NCBI GenBank assembly: GCA_025352045.1
Contig: JANXUD010000026.1
Span: 27,974-91,973, forward strand
Reading direction: 5' to 3'
Length of the DNA: 64,000 nt
From: Gammaproteobacteria bacterium
Lineage (GTDB): Bacteria > Pseudomonadota > Gammaproteobacteria > Xanthomonadales > Xanthomonadaceae
The first letter of the stretch is position 1. Every line of letters begins with the position of its first letter. Position numbers and translations under genes: made by a program. Positions 7,560 through 17,600 of the stretch are shown here, in pieces. The notes under the pieces are model-generated. The model made no database searches. It was not told the origin of the DNA and saw only the letters and a program-made list of their open reading frames with translations.

Positions 7560-9517
7560 TGGCTCGCTTTGCCACCTGGTTTCCGCAGGGCAGGACCGGC
7601 GATGCCCCGGTGAGTCCCTGGCTGGCCGGCATGGCCCTGCTCTGCCTGGCTTTCGCGGCCTGGATCGCCATCCGCTATGCCGGGCAACCGCCGCTGGACT
7701 GGTTCTCCTTCCGCCAAACGCAAACGGCGCTGTCGGCCTACTGGGTCGCTTCCACCGGCTTCAAGCTCGCCTACGAAACGCCGGTGGTCGGCCCGCCGTG
7801 GAGCCTTCCCTTCGAGTTTCCGCTGTACCAGTGGATCGTGTCTGCCGCCTCGCGCCTGCTGCATGTCCCGCTCGATGCCACCGGTCGCCTGACCAGTTTT
7901 GCCTTCCTGCTGCTGACCCTGCTGCCGGCGCGCGCGATCACCCGCCTGCTCGACCTGCCGGACCGCGTGTGGTGGCTGTTCGTGGCGCTGCTGTTGTCCA
8001 GCCCGCTTTACCTCTACTGGGGCCGCAGCTTCATGATCGAGACCGCGGCGGTGTTCTTCGCCGTCGCAGCGATCCGGCAGTTCCTGGAGCTGCGCCAGCC
8101 GCAGGCCGGGCCGCGGAACATGGTCCTGTTCATGCTGTGGATGGCGCTGGCCATGCTGCAGAAATCCACTACCGCGCTGCCGGTGCTCGCCGTGCTCGGC
8201 CTGGTGCTGGCCACGGACTGGCTGCGTGCGCTGGCCGCGCGCAAGGGCCTGCCGTGGAACGACGTGGCCAAGTACGCGATGCTGTTCCTGGTGCCGTTCG
8301 CGATCGGAGTCTGGTGGACGGTGTTCACCGACCACGTCCGCGCCGTGCACCCGCTCGGGCAGCCCCTGTCCACCACCGCGCTGCATGCCTGGTTCTGGGG
8401 CACGCTCGAGCAGCGCATGTCCATCGAACTGTATCGCGACGTGCTCTGGCACCGGATGGTCGAGGGCAACCTGGGCGGCGTCCTGGGCGGCCTGGCCATC
8501 GTGGCGGCGTTCGTGCTGCGCGGGCCGCGCCACGCCAAGGCCGCGCTGGCCTGGTCGCTGGTGCTTGGCGTGCTGCCGCTGTTCGTGTTCACCAACCTGC
8601 ACATGGTGCACAGCTACTACCAGACCGGCAACATGATCTTCCTGTTGTATGGGCTGGCGATCGCGCTCGGCGCGCTGCTGGCAGTGGCGCTGCCCGTGCG
8701 CGGCCTCGCCGTGGCGCTGGGCGCGCTGGTCGTCGCCTCGAACCTGTGGTGGTTCATGCGCGATGCCTATCCGACGGTCAGCTACCAGTACGACGCGGGC
8801 AATTCGCGCGACTTCGCCATCGGCGAGTTCCTGCGCCACGAACTGCGCAAGGACGAAGTCTTCGTCGCCTTCGGGAATGACTGGAGCTCGACTTTCGCCT
8901 ACATGTCCGGGCACAAGTCCTACACCGTCCCCGGCTTCGCGCCCGGCTATCCGCGCATCGTCGCCAACCCCGAGCGCTATGTCGGCGACTACAAGCTCGG
9001 CGCCGTCGTTGCCTGCCCGGGCCCGGGCATGGAAACGTCGGAAGACCTGCAGCGCTGGGCCAGCATCGGCCGCAAGTGGCGCGTGGTCGCCGTGAAGGAC
9101 TGCTACGTGGCGGTGCCCGGCGCCGCGGAAGTCGCCGAGCCTTCCGGGCTTGCCGTGGCGGTCTCCCAGTGCGAGGGCAGCCTGGACGTCGCCCAGTTGT
9201 CCGCGCGGGGCGACAGCATCGACGTCGCCGGTTGGACGACCGTGTCGGGCAAGGACGGTCGCCTGCCGGAACGCATCTACGTCAGCGTGCGCACCGGGGC
9301 AGCGCCGACCGTCTATTTCCAGGCGTTCGCGGCCTCGCGCCCCGATGTCAATGCGTTCTTCCACCGCAGTGACGGCGCGTTCATGGGTTTCGCCCGCGGC
9401 ATCCCGGTCGGCGCGCTCAAGGGTCCGGTCGAAATCGGCGTGGCGCGGGTGAATGCCGGCCGCTTCGAGGCCTGCCCGCTGCGCAAGACCCTGAGCATCG
9501 GGGAGAAGGCGCCGTGA
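7559..9517 (+). CDS. Membrane glycosyltransferase, GT-C/PMT-like
   Basis: The product has 652 aa. The first about 450 residues are strongly hydrophobic with many predicted helices. An early periplasmic-type loop holds LDWFSFRQTQTA, where an Asp near Arg-Gln resembles the catalytic loop of GT39/GT-C enzymes that use polyprenyl-phosphate sugars. The last 200 residues look soluble and contain paired cysteines. I chose the ATG at 7559 (TGATG overlap with the DprE2-like stop). Placement directly after UbiA/DprE1/DprE2-like genes makes it the best candidate for the transferase that uses the lipid-linked pentose. Donor and acceptor are not proven by sequence. Confidence 0.75.
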   Translation: MARFATWFPQGRTGDAPVSPWLAGMALLCLAFAAWIAIRYAGQPPLDWFSFRQTQTALSAYWVASTGFKLAYETPVVGPPWSLPFEFPLYQWIVSAASRLLHVPLDATGRLTSFAFLLLTLLPARAITRLLDLPDRVWWLFVALLLSSPLYLYWGRSFMIETAAVFFAVAAIRQFLELRQPQAGPRNMVLFMLWMALAMLQKSTTALPVLAVLGLVLATDWLRALAARKGLPWNDVAKYAMLFLVPFAIGVWWTVFTDHVRAVHPLGQPLSTTALHAWFWGTLEQRMSIELYRDVLWHRMVEGNLGGVLGGLAIVAAFVLRGPRHAKAALAWSLVLGVLPLFVFTNLHMVHSYYQTGNMIFLLYGLAIALGALLAVALPVRGLAVALGALVVASNLWWFMRDAYPTVSYQYDAGNSRDFAIGEFLRHELRKDEVFVAFGNDWSSTFAYMSGHKSYTVPGFAPGYPRIVANPERYVGDYKLGAVVACPGPGMETSEDLQRWASIGRKWRVVAVKDCYVAVPGAAEVAEPSGLAVAVSQCEGSLDVAQLSARGDSIDVAGWTTVSGKDGRLPERIYVSVRTGAAPTVYFQAFAASRPDVNAFFHRSDGAFMGFARGIPVGALKGPVEIGVARVNAGRFEACPLRKTLSIGEKAP

Positions 9518-10452
9518 GCGGCGTGAAGATCGTCCTGCCCGGCGGCGCCGGCCTGGTCGGCCAGAACCTGGTCGCGCGCCTGCTCGACCGCGGCTACACC
9601 GACATCGTCGTGATCGACAAGCATCGCGCCAACGCCGACGTGCTGCGCCGCGTGCACCCCGGCATCACCGTGGTGGACGCCGACCTGGCCGACCCGGGCG
9701 ACTGGGAGCGGCATGTCGCGGGCGCGGCCGTGGTGGTGATGCTGCAGGCGCAGATCGGCGGCAATGACCTGCGCGAGTTCGAGCGCAACAACGTGGAGGC
9801 CACGCGGCGCGTGCTCGACGCGATGCGCGCGCACGGCGTCGCGCGCCTGGTGCACGTCAGTTCTTCCGTGGTCGAGTCCGTCGCCGACGACTTCTACACG
9901 CAGACCAAGGACCGGCAGGAAAAGATGGTGCTCGAAAGCGGCTTTCGCTGCCCGGTGCTGCGCCCGACGCTGATGTTCGGGTGGTTTGATCGCAAGCACC
10001 TGGGCTGGCTGTCGCGCTTCATGAAGAAGTCGCCCGTGTTCCCGATCCCCGGCGACGGCCGCTACATGCGCCAGCCCCTGTTCGCCCGCGACTTCTCCGA
10101 CATCATCATCAGCTGCATCGAAGGCCGGGTGACCGAGGGCGTGTACAACATTTCCGGCCTGGAACGCGTGGATTACATCGACATCATCCGCCAGATCCGC
10201 AAGGCGACGGGGGCGAAGTCCGTGGTCCTGCGCATTCCCTACGGCCTGTTCCACCTGCTGCTGGCGACCTGGGCCCTGTTCGACCGCAACCCGCCCTTCA
10301 CGACCCAGCAGCTGGCGGCGCTGGTGGCCAAGGACGAATTCGAGCTGATCGACTGGCCGGGCATCTTCGGCGTGCAGCCGACGCCTTTCGCGGAGGCCAT
10401 CGACCTGACCTTCAACCACCCCGACTACAGCCGCGTCTTCCTGGAGTTCTGA
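9514..10452 (+). CDS. NAD-dependent epimerase/dehydratase
   Basis: The 312-aa extended SDR has the NAD motif LPGGAGLVGQNLV (GxxGxxG), then VHVSSSVVESVADDFYTQTK, giving a serine and YxxxK catalytic pair. The C-terminal substrate domain contains the usual late motif GVYNISGLERVDYIDI. The start is GTG at 9514, overlapping the previous stop (GTGA). It is followed two bases later by an FAD oxidoreductase. The likely substrate is a nucleotide sugar or a lipid-linked sugar, but the specificity cannot be read. The coupling to the arabinose-type cassette suggests it modifies the same glycan. Confidence 0.82.
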   Translation: MSGVKIVLPGGAGLVGQNLVARLLDRGYTDIVVIDKHRANADVLRRVHPGITVVDADLADPGDWERHVAGAAVVVMLQAQIGGNDLREFERNNVEATRRVLDAMRAHGVARLVHVSSSVVESVADDFYTQTKDRQEKMVLESGFRCPVLRPTLMFGWFDRKHLGWLSRFMKKSPVFPIPGDGRYMRQPLFARDFSDIIISCIEGRVTEGVYNISGLERVDYIDIIRQIRKATGAKSVVLRIPYGLFHLLLATWALFDRNPPFTTQQLAALVAKDEFELIDWPGIFGVQPTPFAEAIDLTFNHPDYSRVFLEF

Positions 10453-10454
10453 GC

Positions 10455-11741
10455 ATGGCTGAGCGCATTGCCGTCCTCGGCGCCGGCCCCATGGGCCTGG
10501 CCGTGGCCTTCCAGCTGGCGCGCGACGGGCACGAGCCGGTGGTGTTCGAGGCCGACGACCGCGTTGGCGGCATGACCGCCGCGTTCGATTTCAACGGGCT
10601 CACGATCGAGCGCTACTACCATTTCCATTGCATCTCGGACCGCGACTTCCTGGAGATGCTGGACGCGCTCGGCATCGCCGACCGCATGCGCTGGACCGAG
10701 ACCCGGATGGGCTACTGGTTCCAGGGCCGGCTGCAGGCCTGGGGCAACCCGGTCGCGCTGCTGCGCTTCAAGGGCCTGTCGCTGGTGGCGAAAGTCCGCT
10801 ACGGCCTGCATGCCTTCCTGTGCACGCGGCGCAAGGACTGGCGTCCGCTCGACAAGCTCGAGGCCACCGGCTGGATCCGTCGCTGGGTCGGCGCGGAGGC
10901 CTACGAGGTGCTGTGGCGCAGGCTGTTCGACTACAAGTTCTACGATTTCAAGGACAACCTGTCGGCCGCCTGGATCTGGAGCCGCATCCGCCGGATCGGC
11001 ACCTCGCGCTACAACCTGTTCCGCGAAAAGCTCGGCTACCTCGACGGCGGCTCGGATACGCTGTTGCAGGCCCTGCGCGCCGACATCGAGGCGCATGGCG
11101 GCGAGATCCGCCTGAAGACGCCGGTCACCCGCGTGCGCGTCGAGGACGGCACGGTGCGCGGCGTCGAGACCGGCGCCGGCTTCGAACCCTTTTCCAAGGT
11201 GGTCAGCACCGTGCCCCTGCCCTACGTGGCGCGCCTGGTGCCCGACCTGCCGCCGGACGTGCTCTCCGCCTTCGGCGCGATCCGCAACATCGCGGTGGTG
11301 TGCGTGATCGCCAAGCTGCGGCGACAGGTGACCGAGAACTTCTGGCTCAACACCAACGACCCGGACATGGACATCCCCGGCCTGGTCGAATACACCAACC
11401 TGCGCCCGCTCGACCAGCACATCGTCTACGTGCCCTTCTACATGCCGGGCGAGCACCCGAAGTTCGCCGAGCCCGACCAGGCGTTCCTGGACAAGGTGCG
11501 ACGCTACCTGAAGAAGATCAATCCATCGCTGGTCGATGCCGATTTCATCGACATCCGCGCGAGTCGCTATCGCTTCGCGCAACCGATCTGCCCGCCGGGC
11601 TACCTCGAGACGCTGCCACCGGCGGACCTGCCCATCGCCGGCCTGTGGGCGGCGGACACCTCGCACTACTATCCCGAGGACCGCGGCATTTCCGAGAGCA
11701 TCGGCTTCGGCCGCAAGCTCGCGCGCGATGTGGTCGCCTGA
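10455..11741 (+). CDS. FAD-dependent oxidoreductase, amine-oxidase/protoporphyrinogen-oxidase-like
   Basis: The 428-aa protein has an N-terminal FAD motif (IAVLGAGPMGLAVAFQL) with the acidic strand end VVFEADDRVGGM, typical of the flavin amine oxidase/UDP-galactopyranose-mutase superfamily. The C-terminus contains the second FAD contact (GLWAADTSHYYPEDRGISES). It is the last gene of the rightward run and lies two bases after an epimerase. Related proteins in polysaccharide clusters are usually annotated only as FAD oxidoreductases. A role in oxidising or mutating a sugar is inference. No signal peptide is visible. Confidence 0.8.
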   Translation: MAERIAVLGAGPMGLAVAFQLARDGHEPVVFEADDRVGGMTAAFDFNGLTIERYYHFHCISDRDFLEMLDALGIADRMRWTETRMGYWFQGRLQAWGNPVALLRFKGLSLVAKVRYGLHAFLCTRRKDWRPLDKLEATGWIRRWVGAEAYEVLWRRLFDYKFYDFKDNLSAAWIWSRIRRIGTSRYNLFREKLGYLDGGSDTLLQALRADIEAHGGEIRLKTPVTRVRVEDGTVRGVETGAGFEPFSKVVSTVPLPYVARLVPDLPPDVLSAFGAIRNIAVVCVIAKLRRQVTENFWLNTNDPDMDIPGLVEYTNLRPLDQHIVYVPFYMPGEHPKFAEPDQAFLDKVRRYLKKINPSLVDADFIDIRASRYRFAQPICPPGYLETLPPADLPIAGLWAADTSHYYPEDRGISESIGFGRKLARDVVA

Positions 11742-11814
11742 TCGAAACCGACCAGGCACAGTCGCGGGTATGAATCCGTGGCTGGCGCGGACGAGCCGCG
11801 CCAGCGGTGACGGC

Positions 11815-12393
11815 TTACTGGACCGAGATGACCCGGTTGTGGTCGCAGCCGTACAGGGTGCCGGCCTGCAGGAAGTTGACCGTGACGCGATAGTTGCCCG
11901 CCGCGAAGTGGCTCGTGTCCACGTCCTCGGCGAAGCCGGCGTCACCCTTGTCGACGGCCTTCATCGATTCAGTGACGTCGGGACGCGGCGACCAATGGGC
12001 CAGCGGGACGTCCCAACCACTGCTGCGATCCTCGGCGATCAGCCGGAGCGAGGCCGGCACGCCGGTCGCGTGCGAGGCTTCCGACAGGAACCAGCCGGTC
12101 AGCGTGATGGGGCCACGGGTGACGACCAGCGGGTCGGCGCCGAAGGCTTGCTTGCCGACGCTCTCGACGTTGCAGCTGCCGAGGGTCTGCGTGCGCGGCT
12201 CCGACAGCTCGGCCGAGGTCAGGGCACGGGGACCGGCGGCAGGCGCGGGCGCGGGCGGGGCACCGGAGGCTGCGGCGGCCGCATCGGCGGCGGGCGCGCC
12301 GTCCGCCGCCGGGGCGGTGGACGGGGTTTCGGGCTTCGAGCAGGCGCTGGCGAGCAGCGCGAGCGCAGCGAGGATGCTGAGACGCTTCGACAT
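11815..12393 (-). CDS. Putative lipoprotein of unknown function
   Basis: The 192-aa product starts at ATG 12393 with a short basic N-terminus, a hydrophobic stretch and a lipobox (ALLASAC, Cys at about residue 16), so it should be a lipoprotein. A Pro/Ala-rich linker of about 40 residues follows, then a folded region with two further cysteines near each end (LGSCNVES, YGCDHN) that could form a disulfide. I do not recognise the domain. It is the last gene of the leftward polysaccharide run, about 95 bases after the epimerase gene. A longer in-frame start at 12528 would bury the signal peptide and is unlikely. Confidence 0.78.
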   Translation of the reverse strand: MSKRLSILAALALLASACSKPETPSTAPAADGAPAADAAAAASGAPPAPAPAAGPRALTSAELSEPRTQTLGSCNVESVGKQAFGADPLVVTRGPITLTGWFLSEASHATGVPASLRLIAEDRSSGWDVPLAHWSPRPDVTESMKAVDKGDAGFAEDVDTSHFAAGNYRVTVNFLQAGTLYGCDHNRVISVQ

Positions 12394-12488
12394 TGGAATT
12401 GACCTTGAGGGACGCGGAATTTGGGCGCGTATGATGCCACGCGCCCGGCGCGGGCAGCAATTTGCCGCAGTCGCGCGATGGACCCGGT

Positions 12489-13445
12489 TCAGCCTGCAGC
12501 GCCGCCCGCGGCCGAGCGTTGCATCCACTCGGCGGTGCGGGCCAGCCCCGTCGCCAGGTCGGTTCGCGGGTTCCAGCCCAGCTCGCGGCGGGCGCGCCCG
12601 TTGTCCAGGATGTTGATGGGCACGTCGATCGCCCGCCCCGGCAGATAGCGCCGGTCCAGCGGTCGACCCAGCAACGCCTCGAGCTGCCCGAGCAGGGCGT
12701 TGAGGGTGGTGCCTTCGCCGGAGCTGATGTTGAATACGCTTTCCGGCCCCTCGTAACGCAACGCCAGGGCGAAGGCCTCGGCCACGTCGCCGATGTAGAT
12801 GAAGTCGCGGGCGACGCTTCCGTCGCCCCAGACCTCGATCGGCAGGCCGGCCAGCGCCCGATGCAGGAACACCCCGACGGCGCCTTGCGCGGTCTCGATC
12901 CGCTGCCGCTCGCCATAGGGATTGGCGACCCGCAGGATCGTCGTGCGAATGCCGTGCAGGCGCTGGTACATCAGCAGGTACTTCTCGATGGCCAGCTTGA
13001 CGATCCCGTAGGACACCTCGGGCTCGGTCGGATGCGCTTCATCCACGGGGACGTACGCCGGCGTCCCGTACACCGTGCCGCCGGAGGAAATGAACACCAT
13101 CCGCCCCACGCGGGCGGCGCGCATCGCGTCGAGCAGGTGCAGGGACGCGACCAGGTTGGTCTGCACGTCGTACACGGGGTCGTCGTTGGACCCCTTCGGC
13201 AGCGTGGTCGAAACGAGATGGAAGACCGCGTCGGCGCCGTCCACGGCCGCCGCGACGTCGTGCATGTTCATCAGGTCGCCGGTGGTCCACTCGACTACCT
13301 CGCCGGGTCCGAACTGGCGGAAGGGCTCGACCCGCGGGCGCTCGAACACGCGGATGGCGTGGCCGTCGCGAAGCAGGCGGTCGACGATCGCCGAACCGAT
13401 GAAGCCGCCACCGCCGAACACCGTGCAACGCATGGGCGTGGTCAT
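12489..13445 (-). CDS. NAD-dependent nucleotide-sugar epimerase (GalE-like SDR)
   Basis: The product has 318 aa. It shows the NAD motif CTVFGGGGFIGSAIV, then ISSGGTVYGTP with the catalytic serine, YGIVK (YxxxK) and LRVANPYGERQ, which is standard for UDP-sugar 4-epimerases or related dehydratases. The ATG at 13445 overlaps the stop of the upstream gene (ATGA). It probably supplies an epimerised nucleotide sugar for the ABC-exported polysaccharide. The exact sugar is not determinable from sequence. The frame remains open further upstream on this strand, but that extension is antisense-type shadow of the neighbour. Confidence 0.87.
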   Translation of the reverse strand: MTTPMRCTVFGGGGFIGSAIVDRLLRDGHAIRVFERPRVEPFRQFGPGEVVEWTTGDLMNMHDVAAAVDGADAVFHLVSTTLPKGSNDDPVYDVQTNLVASLHLLDAMRAARVGRMVFISSGGTVYGTPAYVPVDEAHPTEPEVSYGIVKLAIEKYLLMYQRLHGIRTTILRVANPYGERQRIETAQGAVGVFLHRALAGLPIEVWGDGSVARDFIYIGDVAEAFALALRYEGPESVFNISSGEGTTLNALLGQLEALLGRPLDRRYLPGRAIDVPINILDNGRARRELGWNPRTDLATGLARTAEWMQRSAAGGAAG

Positions 13446-14647
13446 TTCAGGTCCTTCCTTGCCAGTGCGGACGGCCGGCCCTCGGGGCGGCCGTGGTCGA
13501 AGTAATGCGCCCACGGGTCCACGTTCGCCGCAAGCAGGTCGTCGTGCTGCAGCAGGTAGTGGATCGGGTCGAAGAATGCGTGGCTGGGCTCGAGCCGCTG
13601 CGCCGCATAGGCGGACAGTGTCTTGAACCGGGTCGCTGCGCGCGCCTGCTCGACGCCCTCGCGCGCGAGCACGTCGAGCACGAGGCTGAAGGCTTCCATC
13701 AACCTCGCCGGCGCCATGGGCAGCGGGCCTGCGGCCACGGGTCCGGGATCCGGCAGCAGCAGCAAGGCGCGGATCCGCGCCATGCCATCGCCGGGAATCC
13801 CCGCAATGCGCGCGGTGAAGGATTCGGCGAAGGACGCGAATGCCGCCGCGGCCTGCGCCGACGGCTGGCCAGGCGCGTCGTCGGGCCAGCGCGTGCGCAG
13901 TGCGGCCGTCACGGCGGTCGTGACGTGGGGATCGTGGAAGCGCGCATTGACCATGCGCGCGAGTGCCAGCTCCTCGTCGAGCAGGCCGCGGCACTCGCGC
14001 TCATCGGCGACCTCGTCGGCCAGGCGCGGATCCTCGCCAATCGCTTCCAGCACGCCACGCAGGAGGCCGCTGCGGACGTCGGGTAGCGCGACCGTCTCCA
14101 TGTCCCAGCCGACAAGGTCGCGGAAGCGGTCGGCAAAGCTGACGAAATAGTCGTCGAGCCAAGCCAGCCCGTAGTCGCTGTCCAGGCCGTGCCCGACCAC
14201 CATCTGCGCATGGATCGAATGGGTCCAGTCGCGCAGCGGGCGCACGAACACGAGCTGCGTCGCCTCCGTCGCGACGTCCGACAGGACGCGGCGCAATACC
14301 CGCGCGCTGGCGGGGGCGGCGAAGAAGAACAACTCGCTCGACAGCAGCAGGTTGCGCTCGGGGCCGGAGCGCTCCCCATCCAGCAGCAGCGCGAGCGCGT
14401 GCCGGAGCTGCTCCTCGAGCAGGGACTCGTCGACCGGCTGCAAAAGCAGTTTCGCAAGCGCATCGGCATTGCCTGGCTGCGCGGTGGCGCCGTCGAAGCC
14501 GGCATGGGCTGGGTAGGCGGCGACGCGCAGCCGGCCCGCGGCGGCCAGTTCGGCCATGCGTGCCTGGGCGATGCCCGACGCCGTCCCAGGCAGGGCCGCG
14601 TGCACGAACACACGCCCGAAGACGCGGCGCTTGGGCGCCCGGCTCAC
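13442..14647 (-). CDS. Sulfotransferase-like protein with C-terminal YPD-type repeat
   Basis: The product has 401 aa and a GTG start at 14647, coupled to the big upstream gene by GTGA. The N-terminus (GRVFVHAALPGTASGIAQ) looks like a worn phosphosulfate-binding loop, and LVFVRPLRDWTHSIHAQ resembles the Arg...Ser 3-phosphate site of sulfotransferases. The C-terminus carries one copy of a short repeat (FFDPIHYLLQHDDLLAANVD, then WAHYFDHGRPEGRPS) that also occurs twice in the adjacent 1530-aa protein. Because the loop lacks the usual lysine or basic residue in GxxRSGT, catalytic activity is uncertain. I read it as a partner of the large protein in decorating the polysaccharide. Confidence 0.65.
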   Translation of the reverse strand: MSRAPKRRVFGRVFVHAALPGTASGIAQARMAELAAAGRLRVAAYPAHAGFDGATAQPGNADALAKLLLQPVDESLLEEQLRHALALLLDGERSGPERNLLLSSELFFFAAPASARVLRRVLSDVATEATQLVFVRPLRDWTHSIHAQMVVGHGLDSDYGLAWLDDYFVSFADRFRDLVGWDMETVALPDVRSGLLRGVLEAIGEDPRLADEVADERECRGLLDEELALARMVNARFHDPHVTTAVTAALRTRWPDDAPGQPSAQAAAAFASFAESFTARIAGIPGDGMARIRALLLLPDPGPVAAGPLPMAPARLMEAFSLVLDVLAREGVEQARAATRFKTLSAYAAQRLEPSHAFFDPIHYLLQHDDLLAANVDPWAHYFDHGRPEGRPSALARKDLK

Positions 14648-17600
14648 CGGGTCACGCCGCGCACGCGGGTCAGCGCGATGCGCAGGCCCTGGGATTGCGC
14701 GACGAAGGGCAACAGCCGCTCGATCGCGTGCAGCATCGTGCCGTCGTAGGGCAGCGGCTCGCCCGGGTAGTCGACCCAGTCCAGGCCGAGTTCGACCAGC
14801 GGGCGCAGCGCGGACGCGCGTGCCCAGAACATCGTGCCAACGGGAAACTGGAAGTGTTCCGGGAACCCGGACAGCGGCGGCTGCAATCGCGACGCCAGCG
14901 CCTCGGCATCGACCCGGTTCGCGTTCCAGCCGACCACGTTGGGATCATCCGGGAACACCAGGCCCAGGCGCTCGTCGCGCGCCATCGCCGCATGGATGCG
15001 GTCGGCCATCGGCGAGCGTCCGCCAAGCAGGTTCTCGGCCAGGAACTCGTACCAGGCCCGGGCCAGGCCGGCGTCGCCGACATCGAGCGATTTCTTGCTG
15101 TGCATGTGGCCGACCACGTCGTACTGCCCGACCAGCCTCGGTCCGAAGGCGGTGAGCATCGGGCCGATGTCGCGGCCGCGGTTGGGCACGACCTCGAGCG
15201 CGGCGACCTTGCCGCCATAGTCCGCGAGGATCGCCTCGACCTGGCGCGCCGCGGCCCTGCCCGGCACGCTGACGAACAGGTCGGGACGGACGCGGTTGTC
15301 GCCGAGCCGGCGCAGCATGTCGGCGAGCATGTCGGGATAGAAGACATGCACGTGCAGTGCCGAGCGGAGCTTCCCGGGCGGACCCACGGGTTCGCCCCCG
15401 GCTTCAATCACCTCGGTCGTCCATGGCCCCGGCGGCGAGCCGGCACGCAGGAAATCCACCAGCGGGTCGGCGCCGGGTTGGGTCGTGCCGTGCTGCTCGG
15501 CGTAGATCCCGGGGTGGAAGCCGGGCCAGGGCTTGCGCCGGCCGACGCCGGTGGACCAGGCGCGCAGGTAACGCTCGGCGTTGGATTCCGCGGTGGGTTG
15601 GTCGAGCGCGTCCGCGTCGCAGTCGCCCGTGAAGTCCTGGTCCAGCACGTTTGCCTCGAGCAGGCGTGCCGCGTCGCGGCGCCGCGCGGCGACCTCGTCG
15701 CCGGCTTCGGCGGCGATCGCCTCGAGTCGCGCCACGTACCGGTTCATGTCGAAGCGGTCGATCACGACCTGGCGCGCGCGGGCGCCGATCTTGCTCCGCA
15801 GCACGTCGTCACTGGCGAGCGCCGCGACCTTCTCGGCCATGTCGGCACTGTCGAGGTAGTCTGCGACGCAGGTCTCCGCGAGGCCTTCCGAGGCTAGCAC
15901 GTCGGCGATGCCGGTGGTCTTGTCGAAGCACAGCACAGGCAGGCCGTGCGACATGGCGTCGATCGCCACGTTTGGCAGCGGATCCAGGCGCGAGGTGACC
16001 AGCAGCATGTCGGAGGTCTCGTAGGCGGCATCGATGCTGGCGGTTTCGCCCATGATGGTCACGTAGCGCTCCAGGCCCGAGCGGTGCAGCTGGTCGGCCA
16101 GGTACACCGAATAGCCCATGTCGTGCACCGGGTCATAGCCCTTGCCGATCCAGACGAAGCGGCAGCGCGCGCCGATCGCCGACGCGCGGACGCGCGCGGC
16201 GACCTTGACGAACAGGTCCACGCCCTTGCGCTGCTGCACGAAGCCGGCGCCCAGGATGACGATCTGGTCGGCGGGCAGGCCGGACGGCCGCAGTGCCGCA
16301 TGGATGCGGCTGTCCTCGTTCCTGAGCTTTGCCTCGTCCGTCGCTTCCGCGCGCAGCTCGCAACGTCCCTGCGGGAGGATGTCGAACGCCTTCGCTTCCA
16401 GCTCGGGGAATTCGTTGACCGCGTTCTCCAGGGTGATGCCGGTCGAGAACACCGTGCGCTCGGCCCACAGCACGGCCTCCCGGAACGCGTTGCGCGGGCG
16501 CGTGTAGGCCGCGAATTCATGGACCAGCGACACTGTCGGCACGTTCCGGCGCGCAAAGGGCTCCAGCACGATCCGCGACTCGATGCTGTTGGCGATGACG
16601 AAGCGCGCCGGGTAGCGTTCGAGCAGCTGATCGACGACCAGGCTGGCGCGCAGGCGCGCGCCATGCATCTTCATGGGTCCGGCGAGGACGGCGCTTTCCT
16701 GCAGGAACGCCTGTTCCAGCAGGCCTTCGCCAAGCAGCAGGGACACGACGTTGTAGTTGCGCTGCAAGGCCTGCACCAGGTTCAAGCTGAGCACCGGGGC
16801 GCCCGTGCGCGAGGCTTCATGCGAGACGACGACGACGGTGTCGCGATCCGCGTCGAATGGCCTGCCGCCGGCCTGCATCGGCAGCCGCGGCCTCGCGCCC
16901 TGGCGGCCCTCGGCCTGGCCGTGCGAGAGGAAATGCTGGTACGGATCAAGCCCGGCCGCGGCGATGTCCGGGTACTGCATCAGGTAGAACGCCGGATCGA
17001 ACTCCGCATCTTCGGCCGGGACAGTCGCCGGGGCGACCACGGCGGATGCGATTGCAGTCGCTGGCGGCGGCAACGGCAGGCGTCCCTCGTCCCGGCCGGC
17101 CGTGGTGTAGTGCTCGAGCGCGTCCATGCCGCTGGCCGCCACGTCCGGATAACGTTGCAGGTACCAGCCGGCGTCGAAGCTGGCCGTCTCGTCGCTGCCA
17201 CCCTTGCCGGTGATCCATCGGCTGAGTGTCCGCAAGGGACGCGTCACGCGCCAGGAGTGCGAGGCCAGCAATTCGCGCGTCCGATGCTCCGCGGTCGACC
17301 GCGCCAGCGTCATTGCATCCAGTTGCCGTTGCAACGCGGCCGACTGCAAGGAATGCGCGTCGACCTCCTGGTGCAGGTAGGCGACGTGCTTGTTGCCTTC
17401 CTCGATGCGCTGCAGTGCGTCGGCAAGCGCGTCCTCTCGCGCGGCCAGCCGCTCCGCCAGCGCGTTGCTGGAAGCCTGCAGTTCCTCGATAGCCTCCTGG
17501 CGAGCGTCGTTGGCGACCCGAAGCGCGTCATGAGCGGACTGCAGTTCCTCATGCATGGCTCGCTGGTCGATTGCCGCCTGTCGCGCCGCGGCCTCGCGTG

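Noticed and set aside
7478-9364. Long minus-strand open frame across the GT-C gene
   Set aside because: The translation is low-complexity His/Gln/Arg-rich with no motifs, and the opposite strand encodes a clear membrane protein.
12394-12488. Promoter for the lipoprotein gene (TTGCTG...CATCAT on the minus strand)
   Set aside because: The match is weak and spacing is 18 bases; in this GC content it is not convincing enough to list.
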